DNA of 64,000 bases, from positions 372,001 through 436,000 of the forward strand of contig CAVTYH010000001.1 of the NCBI GenBank assembly GCA_963738835.1. The letters run 5' to 3'. The notes beneath the pieces are model-generated. The model searched no databases and was not told where the DNA came from. It saw only the letters and a list, made by a program, of their open reading frames with translations. Of the stretch, positions 36,696-45,769 are shown piece after piece. Every line of letters begins with the position of its first letter. Position 1 is the first letter of the stretch. The stretch comes from CAVTYH01 sp963738835 (GTDB taxonomy: Bacteria > Planctomycetota > Planctomycetia > Pirellulales > JADZDJ01). A program made the translations under genes and the position numbers.

Positions 36696-39593
36696 TCAAG
36701 GCATGTAAATAAACTCGTTCGTATTGAACACCGCCAGACACATTTCTTCGACGGCCGGGCGAAGCGATTCTTTCGCGGAGCTGATGGTTGCATCGATTCG
36801 CGAGCCGATGAACTCCGCGATTTGTTTGTGCTCGTCCGGCTGGATGTCACGGTTATAAGCGTACTTCCAGGCCAATGCGGCGATGGCGGACGGACTGTTG
36901 CCGGCCTCATTCAGCAACCGATCGGCGAAGGCGGCCGATTGTTCTTTGAACGTGCGGTTGTTCATCAGCGTCAGCGCTTGCGTCGGCACGGTGGTGATGT
37001 CGCGCTGCGGGCAACTGGCAATGTTGTCTGGCAGATCGAACGCACCCAGCGTCGGGAAGCGGAAGCTGCGGCGGACCAGAATGTAAATCGCCCGGCGGTT
37101 CGATTCTTCCGGTGTGCAGGTGGGCCATTTGCGGAAGTTGCCGATCTGCTCTTGATTATCGAGCGGCGGGGCGGTCGGCAGCCCGAACATTTCTAAATTG
37201 AGCGTGCCGGCGACGCTGCGGGCGCTATCCCAAACCACTTCGGCTTCCACGCGGTGCGGCTGGTAGTGCGTGAGCAGCCGGTTTTCCGGATCGCGAGTGA
37301 GCGCATCGGCACTGGCCGTCGAAGCCATTTGGTACGCCGCCGATTCCATAATCACGCGGTGCAGATGTTTGATACTCCAGCCATGCTCGATGAAATCGGT
37401 CGTCAGCCAATCGAGCAGTTCCGGATGTGTCGGCGGATCGCCGCGAAGGCCGAAATCGTTCGGCGTCCGGACCAGCCCCTGGCCAAAATGCCACAACCAA
37501 ACACGGTTCACAATCACCCGGGCCGTGAGCGGATTTTTCTCCGACGCCAGCCATTCGGCCAGCGCGGCCCGGCGATGGTCTGGTTTCACGTCGTCGAGTT
37601 TTTGATCGGCGGCGATTTTCGCGGGCAGGCAGGGCTCGACCAATTCGGCCGGTTGATCGAGATCGCCGTGCAGCAGCCGATGCACTTCGACCGGCTTGTC
37701 ACGATGGGCCAAGAGCCGCAGCGGGATTTCTGAATCGCCGTCGTTCAAATGTTTTTCGCCCATCGCCAGTCGCTGGTCGATTTTTTCAGCAGGCTCATCT
37801 GGCTTCGATTTCTCGCCGGATTCGTCGGCTTGTGTGCCACTGGCTATGCCAGTGTTCTTAGAACCTTCGACTTGTTTGCCACTGGTTGTGCCAGTGTTCT
37901 TCGGACTATCGGCTTGAGCGGCTTTTTCTTTGCCAGCATTGTCCTTGGGTGAGTTTCCGGAAGCACTGGCAGAGCCAGTGGCACCCGCGGCCTCCGATTT
38001 TTTCGCGTCTGGCTTGTCGTCGGCGACCGTCTTGCGGCCAAGCTCCACTAAAAACTCGCGCTGATCGGTGTCGATATCGAGCGCGCGGAATGCCATGCGA
38101 TCCGGCGAACCGCGCGGCTGGGCATCGAGCACCTTGCGGCCGACGTCTTGCAGCACTTCGTTCAGTTCCTTTTGCCGCTCGGCCAGCACGGCGTCGGAAA
38201 CGTCGTTGTCTTCGCCGGCTTGTTTGTCGACTATCTCGTGGTACTTTTGCAACGCCGCTTGCAGTTCTGCGGAATTCGCCGGCGTCGGACCGCCACCTTT
38301 GCCGCCACGGCCCATTCGTCTGCCACTGCCCCCGCCGCCGGCTTTGGCGATGTAATAATCGCCGACCTTGCGCACCAGTTCCGCGCGCTTGGCGGGATCT
38401 TTTTCATGCCGCGCGTTGTCTTTGAGCTGCTCGATTTCAAATTCCGCCAGCGTGTTCTTGATCGCCACGCGGCCACGCAGCACCGTGCCATCGGGTTTCA
38501 AATCGTATTGATCGCTGTCGGCGAACATCGCCTGCATGCCGTAGTATTCGTGCTGCGTGATGGGGTCGTACTTGTGATCGTGGCAGCGGGCGCAACCCAT
38601 CGTCAGGCCCAGGAAGGCCGCGCCGGTGGTGTCGGCGGCGTCGGTCATCTGGTCGTATTCCAACTTGCCGGGCACCATGCCGGCTTCTTGCAGCACTGGG
38701 CCAATGGTGTAAAAGCTGGTCGCCAGCCGGGCTTCGGCATCGCCGGGGAAAAGTTCGTCGCCGGCCACTTGCTCGCGGATGAAACGGTCGAATGGCTTGT
38801 CTTCGTTGAACGAACGAATCACATAATCGCGGAACCGCCAAGAGTGGCCGTTGAAAATATCGGTCTCGAATCCGCCGGAGTCGGCGTAGCGAGCCACATC
38901 GAGCCAGTGCCGGCCCCAGCGTTCGCCATAATGCGGCGAAGCGAGCAGCCGATCGACAAGTTTCTCGAACGCGTTGGGCGATTTGTCTTTGACAAACTCG
39001 TCGATCTCTTGCGGCGTCGGCGGCAGGCCGATCAGATCGAGCGTGGCGCGGCGGATGAGCACTTCGCGCGAAGCCTGGTTGGCCGGCGCCAGTTTTTCCT
39101 GCTCCAACTTAGCGAGCACGAAATGGTCGATCGGCGATTTCGCCCACGCTTGATTTTTCACCGCCGGCACCTCGGGCTTCACCGGCAGAACAAACGCCCA
39201 GTGTTCTGCGTACGGTGCGCCTTCGTCGATCCAGCGCTTCAAGATCGCGATCTGGTCGTCGTTCAGCTTCGCGCCGGCTTTCGGCGGCGGCATTCGCGCG
39301 TCTTCGTCGTCGCTTTGAATGCGGGAAACCAGTTCGCTGTCTTCCGCTTTGCCCGGCGTGATGATTTTCTTTTTGTCCACCGCGTTGTCGCGCACATCGA
39401 GCCGCAACTCCGCCTTCCGGGCACTTTGATCTGGCCCGTGGCAGCGGAAGCAACTGGTCGAGAGAATCGGCAGCACTTCACGATTGAAATCGACCTTGTC
39501 GGCAGCCGACGCAATTCCGCCGCCGACCAACGCCAATGACGCGGCAAGCGAAGAAAGTTTGATCATGCGTCGCAATCGGGCACTCGTTTGCAT
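36696..39593 (-). CDS. Planctomycete cytochrome C / DUF1549-DUF1553 protein
   Basis: I start at 39593 (MQTSARLRRMIKLSSLAASL), where GGAGG lies 10 nt upstream; the signal peptide ends IASAADK. The PSCyt1 domain has the haem motif CFRCH at residues 48-52. DUF1549 follows with PIDHFVLAKLEQEKLAP and HYGERWGRHWLDVARYADS. A long low-complexity linker, coded by 42-bp repeats, precedes DUF1553 (NPLTARVIVNRVWLWHFGQG, LLDWLTTDFIEHGWSIKHLH). About 966 aa. The family is periplasmic and of unknown enzymatic role; its genes are co-transcribed with DUF1501 partners. The gene lies inside a pair of 28-bp inverted repeats. Confidence 0.9.
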   Translation of the reverse strand: MQTSARLRRMIKLSSLAASLALVGGGIASAADKVDFNREVLPILSTSCFRCHGPDQSARKAELRLDVRDNAVDKKKIITPGKAEDSELVSRIQSDDEDARMPPPKAGAKLNDDQIAILKRWIDEGAPYAEHWAFVLPVKPEVPAVKNQAWAKSPIDHFVLAKLEQEKLAPANQASREVLIRRATLDLIGLPPTPQEIDEFVKDKSPNAFEKLVDRLLASPHYGERWGRHWLDVARYADSGGFETDIFNGHSWRFRDYVIRSFNEDKPFDRFIREQVAGDELFPGDAEARLATSFYTIGPVLQEAGMVPGKLEYDQMTDAADTTGAAFLGLTMGCARCHDHKYDPITQHEYYGMQAMFADSDQYDLKPDGTVLRGRVAIKNTLAEFEIEQLKDNARHEKDPAKRAELVRKVGDYYIAKAGGGGSGRRMGRGGKGGGPTPANSAELQAALQKYHEIVDKQAGEDNDVSDAVLAERQKELNEVLQDVGRKVLDAQPRGSPDRMAFRALDIDTDQREFLVELGRKTVADDKPDAKKSEAAGATGSASASGNSPKDNAGKEKAAQADSPKNTGTTSGKQVEGSKNTGIASGTQADESGEKSKPDEPAEKIDQRLAMGEKHLNDGDSEIPLRLLAHRDKPVEVHRLLHGDLDQPAELVEPCLPAKIAADQKLDDVKPDHRRAALAEWLASEKNPLTARVIVNRVWLWHFGQGLVRTPNDFGLRGDPPTHPELLDWLTTDFIEHGWSIKHLHRVIMESAAYQMASTASADALTRDPENRLLTHYQPHRVEAEVVWDSARSVAGTLNLEMFGLPTAPPLDNQEQIGNFRKWPTCTPEESNRRAIYILVRRSFRFPTLGAFDLPDNIASCPQRDITTVPTQALTLMNNRTFKEQSAAFADRLLNEAGNSPSAIAALAWKYAYNRDIQPDEHKQIAEFIGSRIDATISSAKESLRPAVEEMCLAVFNTNEFIYMP
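37838..37980. repeat. Three CACTGGC hairpins in 42-bp register inside the DUF1549/1553 gene
   Basis: CACTGGC-TAT-GCCAGTG (37838-37854), CACTGG-TTG-TGCCAGTG (37880-37896) and CACTGGC-AGA-GCCAGTG (37964-37980) start 42 and 84 bases apart, that is one and two units of 42. They encode 14-residue repeats (SKNTGTTSGKQ, SKNTGIASGTQ) in the low-complexity linker. The hairpin motif resembles REP-like elements, here carried in frame within a coding sequence. Confidence 0.7.
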
Positions 39594-39976
39594 CGAACTC
39601 GATCCTCCACGAATCGAAACACCAGCGCACAAACCACGCGGCAACGTCGGACGCGGCAAACATCGGGCGGGACAGGGGCAGGCGAGAGGTCCGCGCATGG
39701 AGGTCGTGCGGCAGCAGAATCCCCCGGCGTGCGACGGTCCCCCTGTCGGCCCGTCGTGCAGCAGTATAACCGCTGCGCGAACGATTTGTCCAACAAATGG
39801 CTGGTGGGTCAATTCTATATAGTCCGATTGTCTTCGGCGGACGCTTTCTTCAACGCCGGGCCGAGCCCGGCCGCTACACGCAGTGGAAAATTGATCTAGA
39901 ATGGACCCCGCCTGCTCGGTGATCAATGTCATGTATTTGAAATTTCAGTGCATCATCGTGGCGCACTATCCGACGA
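39594..39976. other. Divergent intergenic region before the Nudix gene
   Basis: This 383-nt spacer holds the second 28-bp repeat at 39854-39881 and the ribosome-binding site of the DUF1549/1553 gene. A TATATAG at 39816-39822 might serve as a -10 for either side. No additional gene is convincing. Confidence 0.4.
39854..39881. repeat. 28-bp repeat, inverted copy 2
   Basis: This is the exact reverse complement of 36618-36645, starting CGCCGGGCC and ending CCGCTACACGC. Together the copies bracket about 3.2 kb containing the DUF1549/1553 gene. No transposase or target-site duplication is seen, so a REP-type origin is as likely as a mobile-element origin. Confidence 0.75.
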
Positions 39977-40555
39977 ATGGATGACCTCCCGCAACGCCTG
40001 GCCGCACGCTTGCAATTGCCGTTGCCAGGGCGAATTGCGCAGCAAACGATGGAGCCGGAGTTAGCGTACGGGCGGCATTTTGGGCCGGAGCTGCCCGATG
40101 CGCGGCCGGCGGCGGTGGTGGCGATGCTGCACTTGGTAGAAGGCCAGTGGCAGTTGCCGGTTATGCGACGGCCCGATTCGCTCACGCATCATGCGGGCCA
40201 GATTAGCTTGCCGGGCGGATTGATTGAACCGGGAGAATCGAGCGAAGAGGCCGCGCTGCGAGAGCTGGAAGAAGAACTTGGCGTGCCACGGTTTGGCGTG
40301 CTGCTGTTGGGACAACTTTCTCCGCTCTATTTGTTTGGCAGCAATTTTCAGATCACGTCTTGGGTGGCCGCAGTGTGCACGGCGGTGGAGTTCAAACCGA
40401 GCACGGCGGAAGTCGACGAAGTCTTGGAAATGCCACTGGCGCATCTGATCGATCCGGCCAATCGGGGCCAGCATGTCGAAGAGCGTGGCGATGTGCGACT
40501 GTTGGCCCCGCACTTCGTTTGGCGCGGAGCGTTGATTTGGGCGCGACCAGCATGA
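39977..40555 (+). CDS. Nudix hydrolase, CoA diphosphatase-like
   Basis: The Nudix box is complete: GGLIEPGESSEEAALRELEE followed by ELGV, near residue 76. It is preceded by RRPDSLTHHAGQISLPGG, the UPF0035 motif specific to coenzyme A pyrophosphatases. The enzyme would cleave CoA or its derivatives to phosphopantetheine and 3',5'-ADP in the cytoplasm. Length is 192 aa, as expected. It starts at 39977 with MDDLPQRLAARL. No operon partner is close; the next plus-strand gene begins 184 nt later. Confidence 0.87.
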   Translation: MDDLPQRLAARLQLPLPGRIAQQTMEPELAYGRHFGPELPDARPAAVVAMLHLVEGQWQLPVMRRPDSLTHHAGQISLPGGLIEPGESSEEAALRELEEELGVPRFGVLLLGQLSPLYLFGSNFQITSWVAAVCTAVEFKPSTAEVDEVLEMPLAHLIDPANRGQHVEERGDVRLLAPHFVWRGALIWARPA

Positions 40556-40738
40556 TTCTGGCCGAACTGGCGGCAATTGTCGACGAATTGACCTGAAATT
40601 TGCTGACTGCAAGCTGACCGTAGCTTCCATGCACGATCGGTACGTCAGGCATAACCGACACTAGATGATTCGGCAAATTCGTGTATGTGCGGCGGTATGC
40701 AATGCTTAGAGTGTCCACCCTCTCAGCTGAAACGAAGC

Positions 40739-41842
40739 ATGTCCACGCCACGTGTTGTCCGCCACGAATCGATCTCCGCCCTGCGGGCTGCCGCGCCGCT
40801 ATGGGACGATTTGTGGGAGCGATCTGCCGACGCACTGCCGACAGGGCGCGCTGAATTCATCGCGCAGTGGCTGGAGCAGTTCGTCCCGCAAGCGAAATTC
40901 CTGGCGTTGGCGGTCGAGCAAGATGGAAAACTGATTGCTGCACTGCCACTAGTCGAGCGAAAGAAAGCCCGATGGGTTGCGGTCGGCAGTTTGCCACGGA
41001 ACGATTGGTGCTGGGCGGGGCAGTTGCTCGTCGATCTTTCGTCCGATTTTTCGCTGGCGCTGGCCGCACTGGTCGCTGAAGTTTGCCGCTTGTCCTGGCC
41101 GCTGTTGTGGTTCGATACCGTGCCGCTGGAACAGACTGGCTGGAAACATTTCTTGGCGGCGCTGGCTGAAGCTGGAATCACCCATGCTGCCGACGAACGG
41201 TTTCGCATCGGCACGGTGGAAATCGCCGATCAGCTCAATCGCGATTGGCAAGCGCATCAAGACCGTTGGTCCGGCAATCATCGGCGGCACATGCGCAAAG
41301 CCCTGCGGCGGGCCGAAGAAGAAGGGGGCGTCGAACTGGAGGTGCAACGCCCGCGCCGCATCGACGAAGTGGAGCCACTGCTGCACGAGGGTTTTGAAGT
41401 CGAGCATCGCAGTTGGAAGGGGCGTAAAGGCAGTTCGGTTTTAGCCTCACCGGTCATGTGGAAATTTTATTTGCAGCAAGCAGTGGAGCTAACACAACGG
41501 GGCGAACTGGAGTTGGCATTCTTGCGACATCGCGGCCGGGCAATTGCGTTCGAGTACGGCTGGTCGTTGCGCGGCGTTTACTACACACCGAAAGTCGGAT
41601 TCGATGATGAGTATTCGCAATTCAGCCCGGGACAATTGCTGCGATATCTCGTGTTGCAGGATGCGTTTTCCCGACCAGATCGACGGTCGATCGATTATTT
41701 CGGTCCGCTGTCCGACGCCACCGCCAAGTGGACAACACGCAGCTATCCGATTAGCCGGTTGATAGTGGCCACTGGGAGGATCGGCCGCAGTTTGCTATGG
41801 TCGGGGCGGAAAATTGTGCAACCGCTGCGCAGTGTTTCATAA
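40739..41842 (+). CDS. GNAT-type acyltransferase, CelD/BioF2-like
   Basis: The start is the ATG at 40739 (MSTPRVVRHESISALRAA). The protein has the CelD/FemAB-like pattern: an N-terminal domain with WDDLWERSADALPTGRAEF, a middle WSGNHRRHMRKALRRAEEEG, and a C-terminal acetyltransferase domain with AIAFEYGWSLRGVYYTPKVG and FDDEYSQFSPGQLLRYLVLQ. Such proteins acylate sugars or peptides of exported polysaccharide. Length is 367 aa. The neighbours (HAD phosphatase, RmlD-like and SpsF-like proteins) suggest a surface-sugar function. Confidence 0.78.
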   Translation: MSTPRVVRHESISALRAAAPLWDDLWERSADALPTGRAEFIAQWLEQFVPQAKFLALAVEQDGKLIAALPLVERKKARWVAVGSLPRNDWCWAGQLLVDLSSDFSLALAALVAEVCRLSWPLLWFDTVPLEQTGWKHFLAALAEAGITHAADERFRIGTVEIADQLNRDWQAHQDRWSGNHRRHMRKALRRAEEEGGVELEVQRPRRIDEVEPLLHEGFEVEHRSWKGRKGSSVLASPVMWKFYLQQAVELTQRGELELAFLRHRGRAIAFEYGWSLRGVYYTPKVGFDDEYSQFSPGQLLRYLVLQDAFSRPDRRSIDYFGPLSDATAKWTTRSYPISRLIVATGRIGRSLLWSGRKIVQPLRSVS

Positions 41843-41862
41843 AGTTTTCCTGGTGTTTTGTA

Positions 41863-42540
41863 ATGCCAGAACTCCAATTGCGGGCCGTCGTGTTTGATCT
41901 CGATGGCCTCTTGTTCAACACCGAAGAGCTATATCAGTTTGTCGGCGGCGAATTGCTGCGACGGCGCGGAAAGGCGTGGAACGAAGAGTTGCTGAACCAA
42001 ATCATGGGGACGCCGCAGCGGGTGGCGCTGCAGCGGATGATCGACTACCACGCGCTCGATGCAACGGTCGAAATTCTGGCACAAGAAACTGCGGAGGTCT
42101 TCGAGCTGATTCTACACGAGCGACTAAGGTTTATGCCCGGTGCGCGAGAGTTGCTGGATGCGATTGAGTCGTCGTCAATAATTCCCAAGGCTATTGCCAC
42201 GAGCAGCGGCCGTAAATTCACGGAAAACGTGCTGGGCAAGTTTCATCTACAGCCCCGTTTTCAATTCATTTTGACTGGCGAAGACGTAACGCATGGCAAG
42301 CCCGATCCGGAGATTTATTTGAAGGCGGCGGAAAATTTTGGAGTTGCGCCAGCGGAAATGATGGTGCTGGAAGACAGCCAAAACGGTTGCCGGGCGGCCG
42401 TGGCAGCCGGAGCTTTCGCTGTGGCCGTGCCGGGCGGGCACAGCCGGACGCATGAATTTCCCGACGCGGCATTCGAAGCCGATACGCTGCGCGATCCGCG
42501 GATTTACGAAGCGCTGAGATTGCCCATCGCCGGCGGCTAA
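41863..42540 (+). CDS. HAD-superfamily sugar-phosphatase/beta-phosphoglucomutase-like
   Basis: The gene starts at 41863 (MPELQLRAVVFDLDGLLFNT), with the nucleophile motif DLDGL intact. A helical cap follows, then motif II (AIATSSGRKF), motif III with Lys in THGKPDPEIYL, and motif IV (MMVLEDSQNGCRAA). This is the PGM/phosphatase branch (HAD IA, variant 3), which dephosphorylates or isomerises small phosphosugars. Length is 225 aa. The start lies 20 nt after the GNAT stop, so the two are probably co-transcribed. Confidence 0.9.
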   Translation: MPELQLRAVVFDLDGLLFNTEELYQFVGGELLRRRGKAWNEELLNQIMGTPQRVALQRMIDYHALDATVEILAQETAEVFELILHERLRFMPGARELLDAIESSSIIPKAIATSSGRKFTENVLGKFHLQPRFQFILTGEDVTHGKPDPEIYLKAAENFGVAPAEMMVLEDSQNGCRAAVAAGAFAVAVPGGHSRTHEFPDAAFEADTLRDPRIYEALRLPIAGG

Positions 42541-42654
42541 GAGCAGCCGGAGCGACGCGAGTGAGCGAATAATTGGTGATTCTCCGGTGGGCGTTGCCCA
42601 CCGGCTAAATTGATCCGAATCTCCAGCCGCTGGAAGAAGCTGATGGCGAGCGAC

Positions 42655-43584
42655 TCAAGCCGCCGCGGGCATTCGTTCAGTCCAAGCCGTCTGCAAGCGA
42701 TCCCGGTAGCCGCTCGTGGCTTGCTCGGCAAAGCGGTCGATTCCATCGCGGATCATCGATAATGGCGTAGTGAGCAATCGCTGAATTTTGCGACTATCGA
42801 GCGAAGTTTCTTCGGTGCGATTGATGGCATTCAGAGCGGCGATTGCCAAGCGGGGTTCGTGGGCGGAATCGCTGATCGACCCGCCATTGGCGAGCGCTAT
42901 CAGCCTGGCAAACTGCCACATGCTGATTCGCTCTGCCCCGGCAAGGTGATGCGTGCCAGTCAATCCTTTGTTAATGGCCAGCCACAGCAACTGCGCGAAA
43001 TCGCTGGCTAAAATCGGCGATGCATATCGGCTGCCGCTGCTTGTCGGTGCGCGCCCATATGAAACAGAATCCCAGATTCGTTCAGTGAAACTATCGCCGG
43101 CTGGACTCCAACCGAATAAATGGGTGCGAACAACGAGCGCATCAGTCCCAGCCACCGCCTGCTCCACGCGGCGGATGGCAACAGTGCTCGGACGATCGCT
43201 GGGAGCGAAACTTTCGCGATGGAACAAATTCGGGCCGCGAAAAATGGCATCCGTAGAAATCAGGGTGAAATGACTGCCACAGGCACGAGCCACGTTGGCT
43301 GCTTCGCTCAGTTGCCTGACTTCCTGGGCCGGATCAATGCCTTCGATGCTATCCCAGCTGGATCGTGAACTGGGTCCGCAGTAAACCGTCCAGTTGGGTT
43401 TTTCATTGGCGATGGACTCGTGCAATTGGCGCGAATCGGCAAGACAGCCCGACAAAACACGACAGTCGTTAAGCGCGAAGTGAGCGCTGCCACTGACGCC
43501 CACGATTTCACAACGGCCTGCCAGCGCCAGTGCGATGTTGCTTCCCGCCAACGTATCGATGCCGACAACGAGCAGTTTCTCCAC
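42655..43584 (-). CDS. RmlD-like NAD(P)-dependent sugar-nucleotide reductase
   Basis: The short-chain dehydrogenase-type N-terminus reads KLLVVGIDTLAGSNIALALA, a somewhat degenerate dinucleotide-binding loop. It is followed by SEAANVARACGSHFTLISTD and a later segment, SPAGDSFTERIWDSVSYGRA. The pattern and length (309 aa) match dTDP-4-dehydrorhamnose reductase-like proteins. The usual YxxxK pair is not obvious (VAIRRVEQAV lies where YGxxK is expected), so the catalytic status is uncertain. It could act on a nucleotide sugar for surface glycans. It is encoded opposite to its neighbours. Confidence 0.65.
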   Translation of the reverse strand: MEKLLVVGIDTLAGSNIALALAGRCEIVGVSGSAHFALNDCRVLSGCLADSRQLHESIANEKPNWTVYCGPSSRSSWDSIEGIDPAQEVRQLSEAANVARACGSHFTLISTDAIFRGPNLFHRESFAPSDRPSTVAIRRVEQAVAGTDALVVRTHLFGWSPAGDSFTERIWDSVSYGRAPTSSGSRYASPILASDFAQLLWLAINKGLTGTHHLAGAERISMWQFARLIALANGGSISDSAHEPRLAIAALNAINRTEETSLDSRKIQRLLTTPLSMIRDGIDRFAEQATSGYRDRLQTAWTERMPAAA

Positions 43585-44007
43585 GCTGGCCTCCTTGCCG
43601 AGGGGGATGATATTGATGAACGCTGAGTGGTTGTCAGTCAGCAGTGGTATGCGTTGTCCGCAATCGCTATCAGTGACGACTCACCGATATCCACATCCAC
43701 TCACCAATTGGGCCGCGGATTGTAGTGCTGTGCGTTCCACTGACCAACGTGAGTTGCCTAGCTTCGCGCCGAAAAACTTCGCGTTCATCTTGCTCGAAGG
43801 TTCTGACGATAACTTCCGTCGCTGGCATCCGCGGTGGCCTGCTAGCACTCCAGCGCATCTGCCTTGACGCTTTTTTGCCATCGTTGATAGACTCCGCCGC
43901 CAATTGGTCGGCGGTATGCGGTAAGCAGTAGGCGGTTCTTATAGTTGTCTTAGCTGCTTACCGACTACTGCCTGCCGCCTACACTTTTCACCCGGGAGCT
44001 TTGCAGG
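43585..44007. other. Divergent intergenic region with STRR-like repeats
   Basis: This 423-nt spacer holds from 43911 to 43983 a run of short repeats: GGTAAGCAG (43919) and its reverse complement CTGCTTACC, GTAGGCGGT, and CTACTGCCTGCCGCCTAC. Similar GTAGGCAGTAGGCGG strings occur at 56369 and 56562. A minus-strand frame at 43670-43903 exists but looks non-coding to me. Confidence 0.5.
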
Positions 44008-44757
44008 ATGCTGAACACGTTAGGGGTCGTCGAAGTGCGACCGGAAATAGATTCGCCACGTTTGACCGCTTGCAGGCGGTTGGGTGGTAAATCGCTCTTA
44101 GAATGGGTCGTTCGTCGCATGACCGAAAGCCAGCGATTGGATGCAGTGATTGTGCTGGCGCCAGAGATCTCGCAAACGCCGGAGTTGGCCGAGTTGGTGC
44201 CGTGCGATGTGCCGTTTGTCGCCAGCAGCCGGCCCGATGCTTTCGGGCGCTTCATGGCGGCGCTCACCGAGCATCCGGCCCAGGCGGTGGTGCGCGTGGT
44301 GGCCGATCATCCGTTTGTCGATCCGGTGCTCATCGATCGACTGGTGAACACGGCGGATCAGCATTCCGAATCGGACTACATTGGTTATTGTTCGCGCAGC
44401 GGTTTGCCGGCGGTTCGATCGCCCTTGGGCGTGATTGGCGAGTGGATTTGCACCGCGGCGCTGGAGCGAGCGCACCATGAAGCCACGAAACCAGCAGTGC
44501 GCGACCTCGTGACCGGCTACTTCTATGCGCATCCCGAGCAATTCAATCTGCGATTGATTCCCGTGCCGCGCGAATTGGACCGCGAAGATGTGCGGTTGAC
44601 CATCGATGGCGAGGAAGATTGGGAACACACCCAGACAATTTTCGAGGCGCTGGGGCCGGAACATTTAGACTATCACCGTGTGGCGCATCTGTTGGACGGA
44701 CAGCCGGCCCTTCGTCAGCGCATGGCCGCGCTGAACGGGGCTGTCGGCGCGATTTAA
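44008..44757 (+). CDS. SpsF/NeuA-like cytidylyltransferase
   Basis: The start reads MLNTLGVVEVRPEIDSPRLT, then RRLGGKSLLEWVVRRM. These parallel the spore-coat SpsF/CMP-sugar synthetase group, which use NTP to activate an acidic or amino sugar. A central acidic pair, VVADHPFVDPVLIDRLV, corresponds to the metal-binding site, and the C-terminal half has VRLTIDGEEDWEHTQTIFEAL. Length is 249 aa. The nucleotide-binding LAxRxxSxRLPGK is degenerate, so the substrate cannot be named. It is followed by an atypical HAD gene 49 nt downstream. Confidence 0.75.
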   Translation: MLNTLGVVEVRPEIDSPRLTACRRLGGKSLLEWVVRRMTESQRLDAVIVLAPEISQTPELAELVPCDVPFVASSRPDAFGRFMAALTEHPAQAVVRVVADHPFVDPVLIDRLVNTADQHSESDYIGYCSRSGLPAVRSPLGVIGEWICTAALERAHHEATKPAVRDLVTGYFYAHPEQFNLRLIPVPRELDREDVRLTIDGEEDWEHTQTIFEALGPEHLDYHRVAHLLDGQPALRQRMAALNGAVGAI

Positions 44758-44806
44758 CATCTTCGATTTGCAAAAGCAGAGTATTACCGGGAAGGGAATC
44801 CCAGCT

Positions 44807-45595
44807 ATGAGTGCTTTGACAAGTGCATCGGTGTTGCCAAGCGGGCCGGGGAGTTCACCGGCCGACGTGCCTTTGGTTGGCAGACAATCGGCCGAGGGCA
44901 GCCAATCCGTCCCGCGTGCTTTGTTATTTGAGCTGGATAACGTTTTGCACGATTCCACGCTCTGGCAGCGCTGGCTGTGGCAACTGCTGACACGCCTGGG
45001 CTTGCATCGCGATTTCCACAGCTTTTGCGCCATCTGGCAGCGCGGATACATGCACGAGGTGTACCGTGGCGGCCGGGAATTCGGAAATGCTTTGCGGGCA
45101 TTTCTGGTCGATTCGGGAATGAGCACCGGCCAAATTGATGAAGTGGAAGCCGCCAGTTCGGCGCGTCGCCGTGAAATGTCCGAAAACGTTCGGCCGCTGC
45201 CGGGCGTTGCGAAAACATTATCGCAACTGGCCGGCGCAGGAATCGTGCTGGGCGTGCTGGCGAACTCGGAATGTTGTGGCCCGGAATTGCGCGAACGTAT
45301 CGATCGCATGGGACTGTTGAGTCGGTTCCAATTTGTGTTTTCCTCGCGCGATCTGGGGCATGCCAAACCGGAGCCGTCGTGCTATCAGGCTGCGCTTGAT
45401 ATGTTGCGATTGCCAGCGCACAGCGTGGGTCTGGTCAGCTGTTACATTGACGACCTGGCCGGCGCGGCCGCCGTCGGCATCCGGACAATTGCCGTGAATG
45501 CGGAAACCGAGGCTGTCGCTAATTTCCAGCTGCAGCGATTCGATGAATTGCTGGCCGTGTGCGTTCCGAACGCTGCTGAGAAATCGACATGCTAG
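44807..45595 (+). CDS. Atypical HAD-family protein with Glu in place of the nucleophile Asp
   Basis: The fold is HAD: motif II VLANSECCGPELRERI, motif III with Lys in LGHAKPEPSCYQAAL, and motif IV CYIDDLAGAAAVG. Motif I reads FELDNVLHDS, however, where DxDxT/V is expected, so the nucleophile Asp (position 42) is Glu while the second Asp (44) is kept. This should abolish or greatly weaken phosphatase activity; the protein may bind a ligand or use another chemistry. Start at 44807; 262 aa. A 34-residue Ser/Gly-rich N-terminal extension is also unusual. It is probably co-transcribed with the SpsF-like gene. Confidence 0.75.
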   Translation: MSALTSASVLPSGPGSSPADVPLVGRQSAEGSQSVPRALLFELDNVLHDSTLWQRWLWQLLTRLGLHRDFHSFCAIWQRGYMHEVYRGGREFGNALRAFLVDSGMSTGQIDEVEAASSARRREMSENVRPLPGVAKTLSQLAGAGIVLGVLANSECCGPELRERIDRMGLLSRFQFVFSSRDLGHAKPEPSCYQAALDMLRLPAHSVGLVSCYIDDLAGAAAVGIRTIAVNAETEAVANFQLQRFDELLAVCVPNAAEKSTC

Positions 45596-45769
45596 CCGTT
45601 CCGCCGGCACAACGAGGAGAATCGTTAATCTCTCGCACGGGCGCCGGTCGATGAAGCCTTGGCAGCCTGCCGCAATTTCGTGCGGTTTGCCAATTTGCAT
45701 CTTCCCTAATCTATGGCCGCGCTGTTTGAGTGTTCACGCTTAATTTTGCGCGGAGGAAGGTTCTCTTCC

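Noticed and set aside
38148..39539. 463-aa plus-strand frame opposite the DUF1549 gene
   Set aside because: Antisense shadow, rich in Arg/His/Val without a domain.
36618..39881. The 28-bp inverted repeats taken as insertion-sequence ends
   Set aside because: No transposase between them and no target duplication; I report the pair as repeats only.
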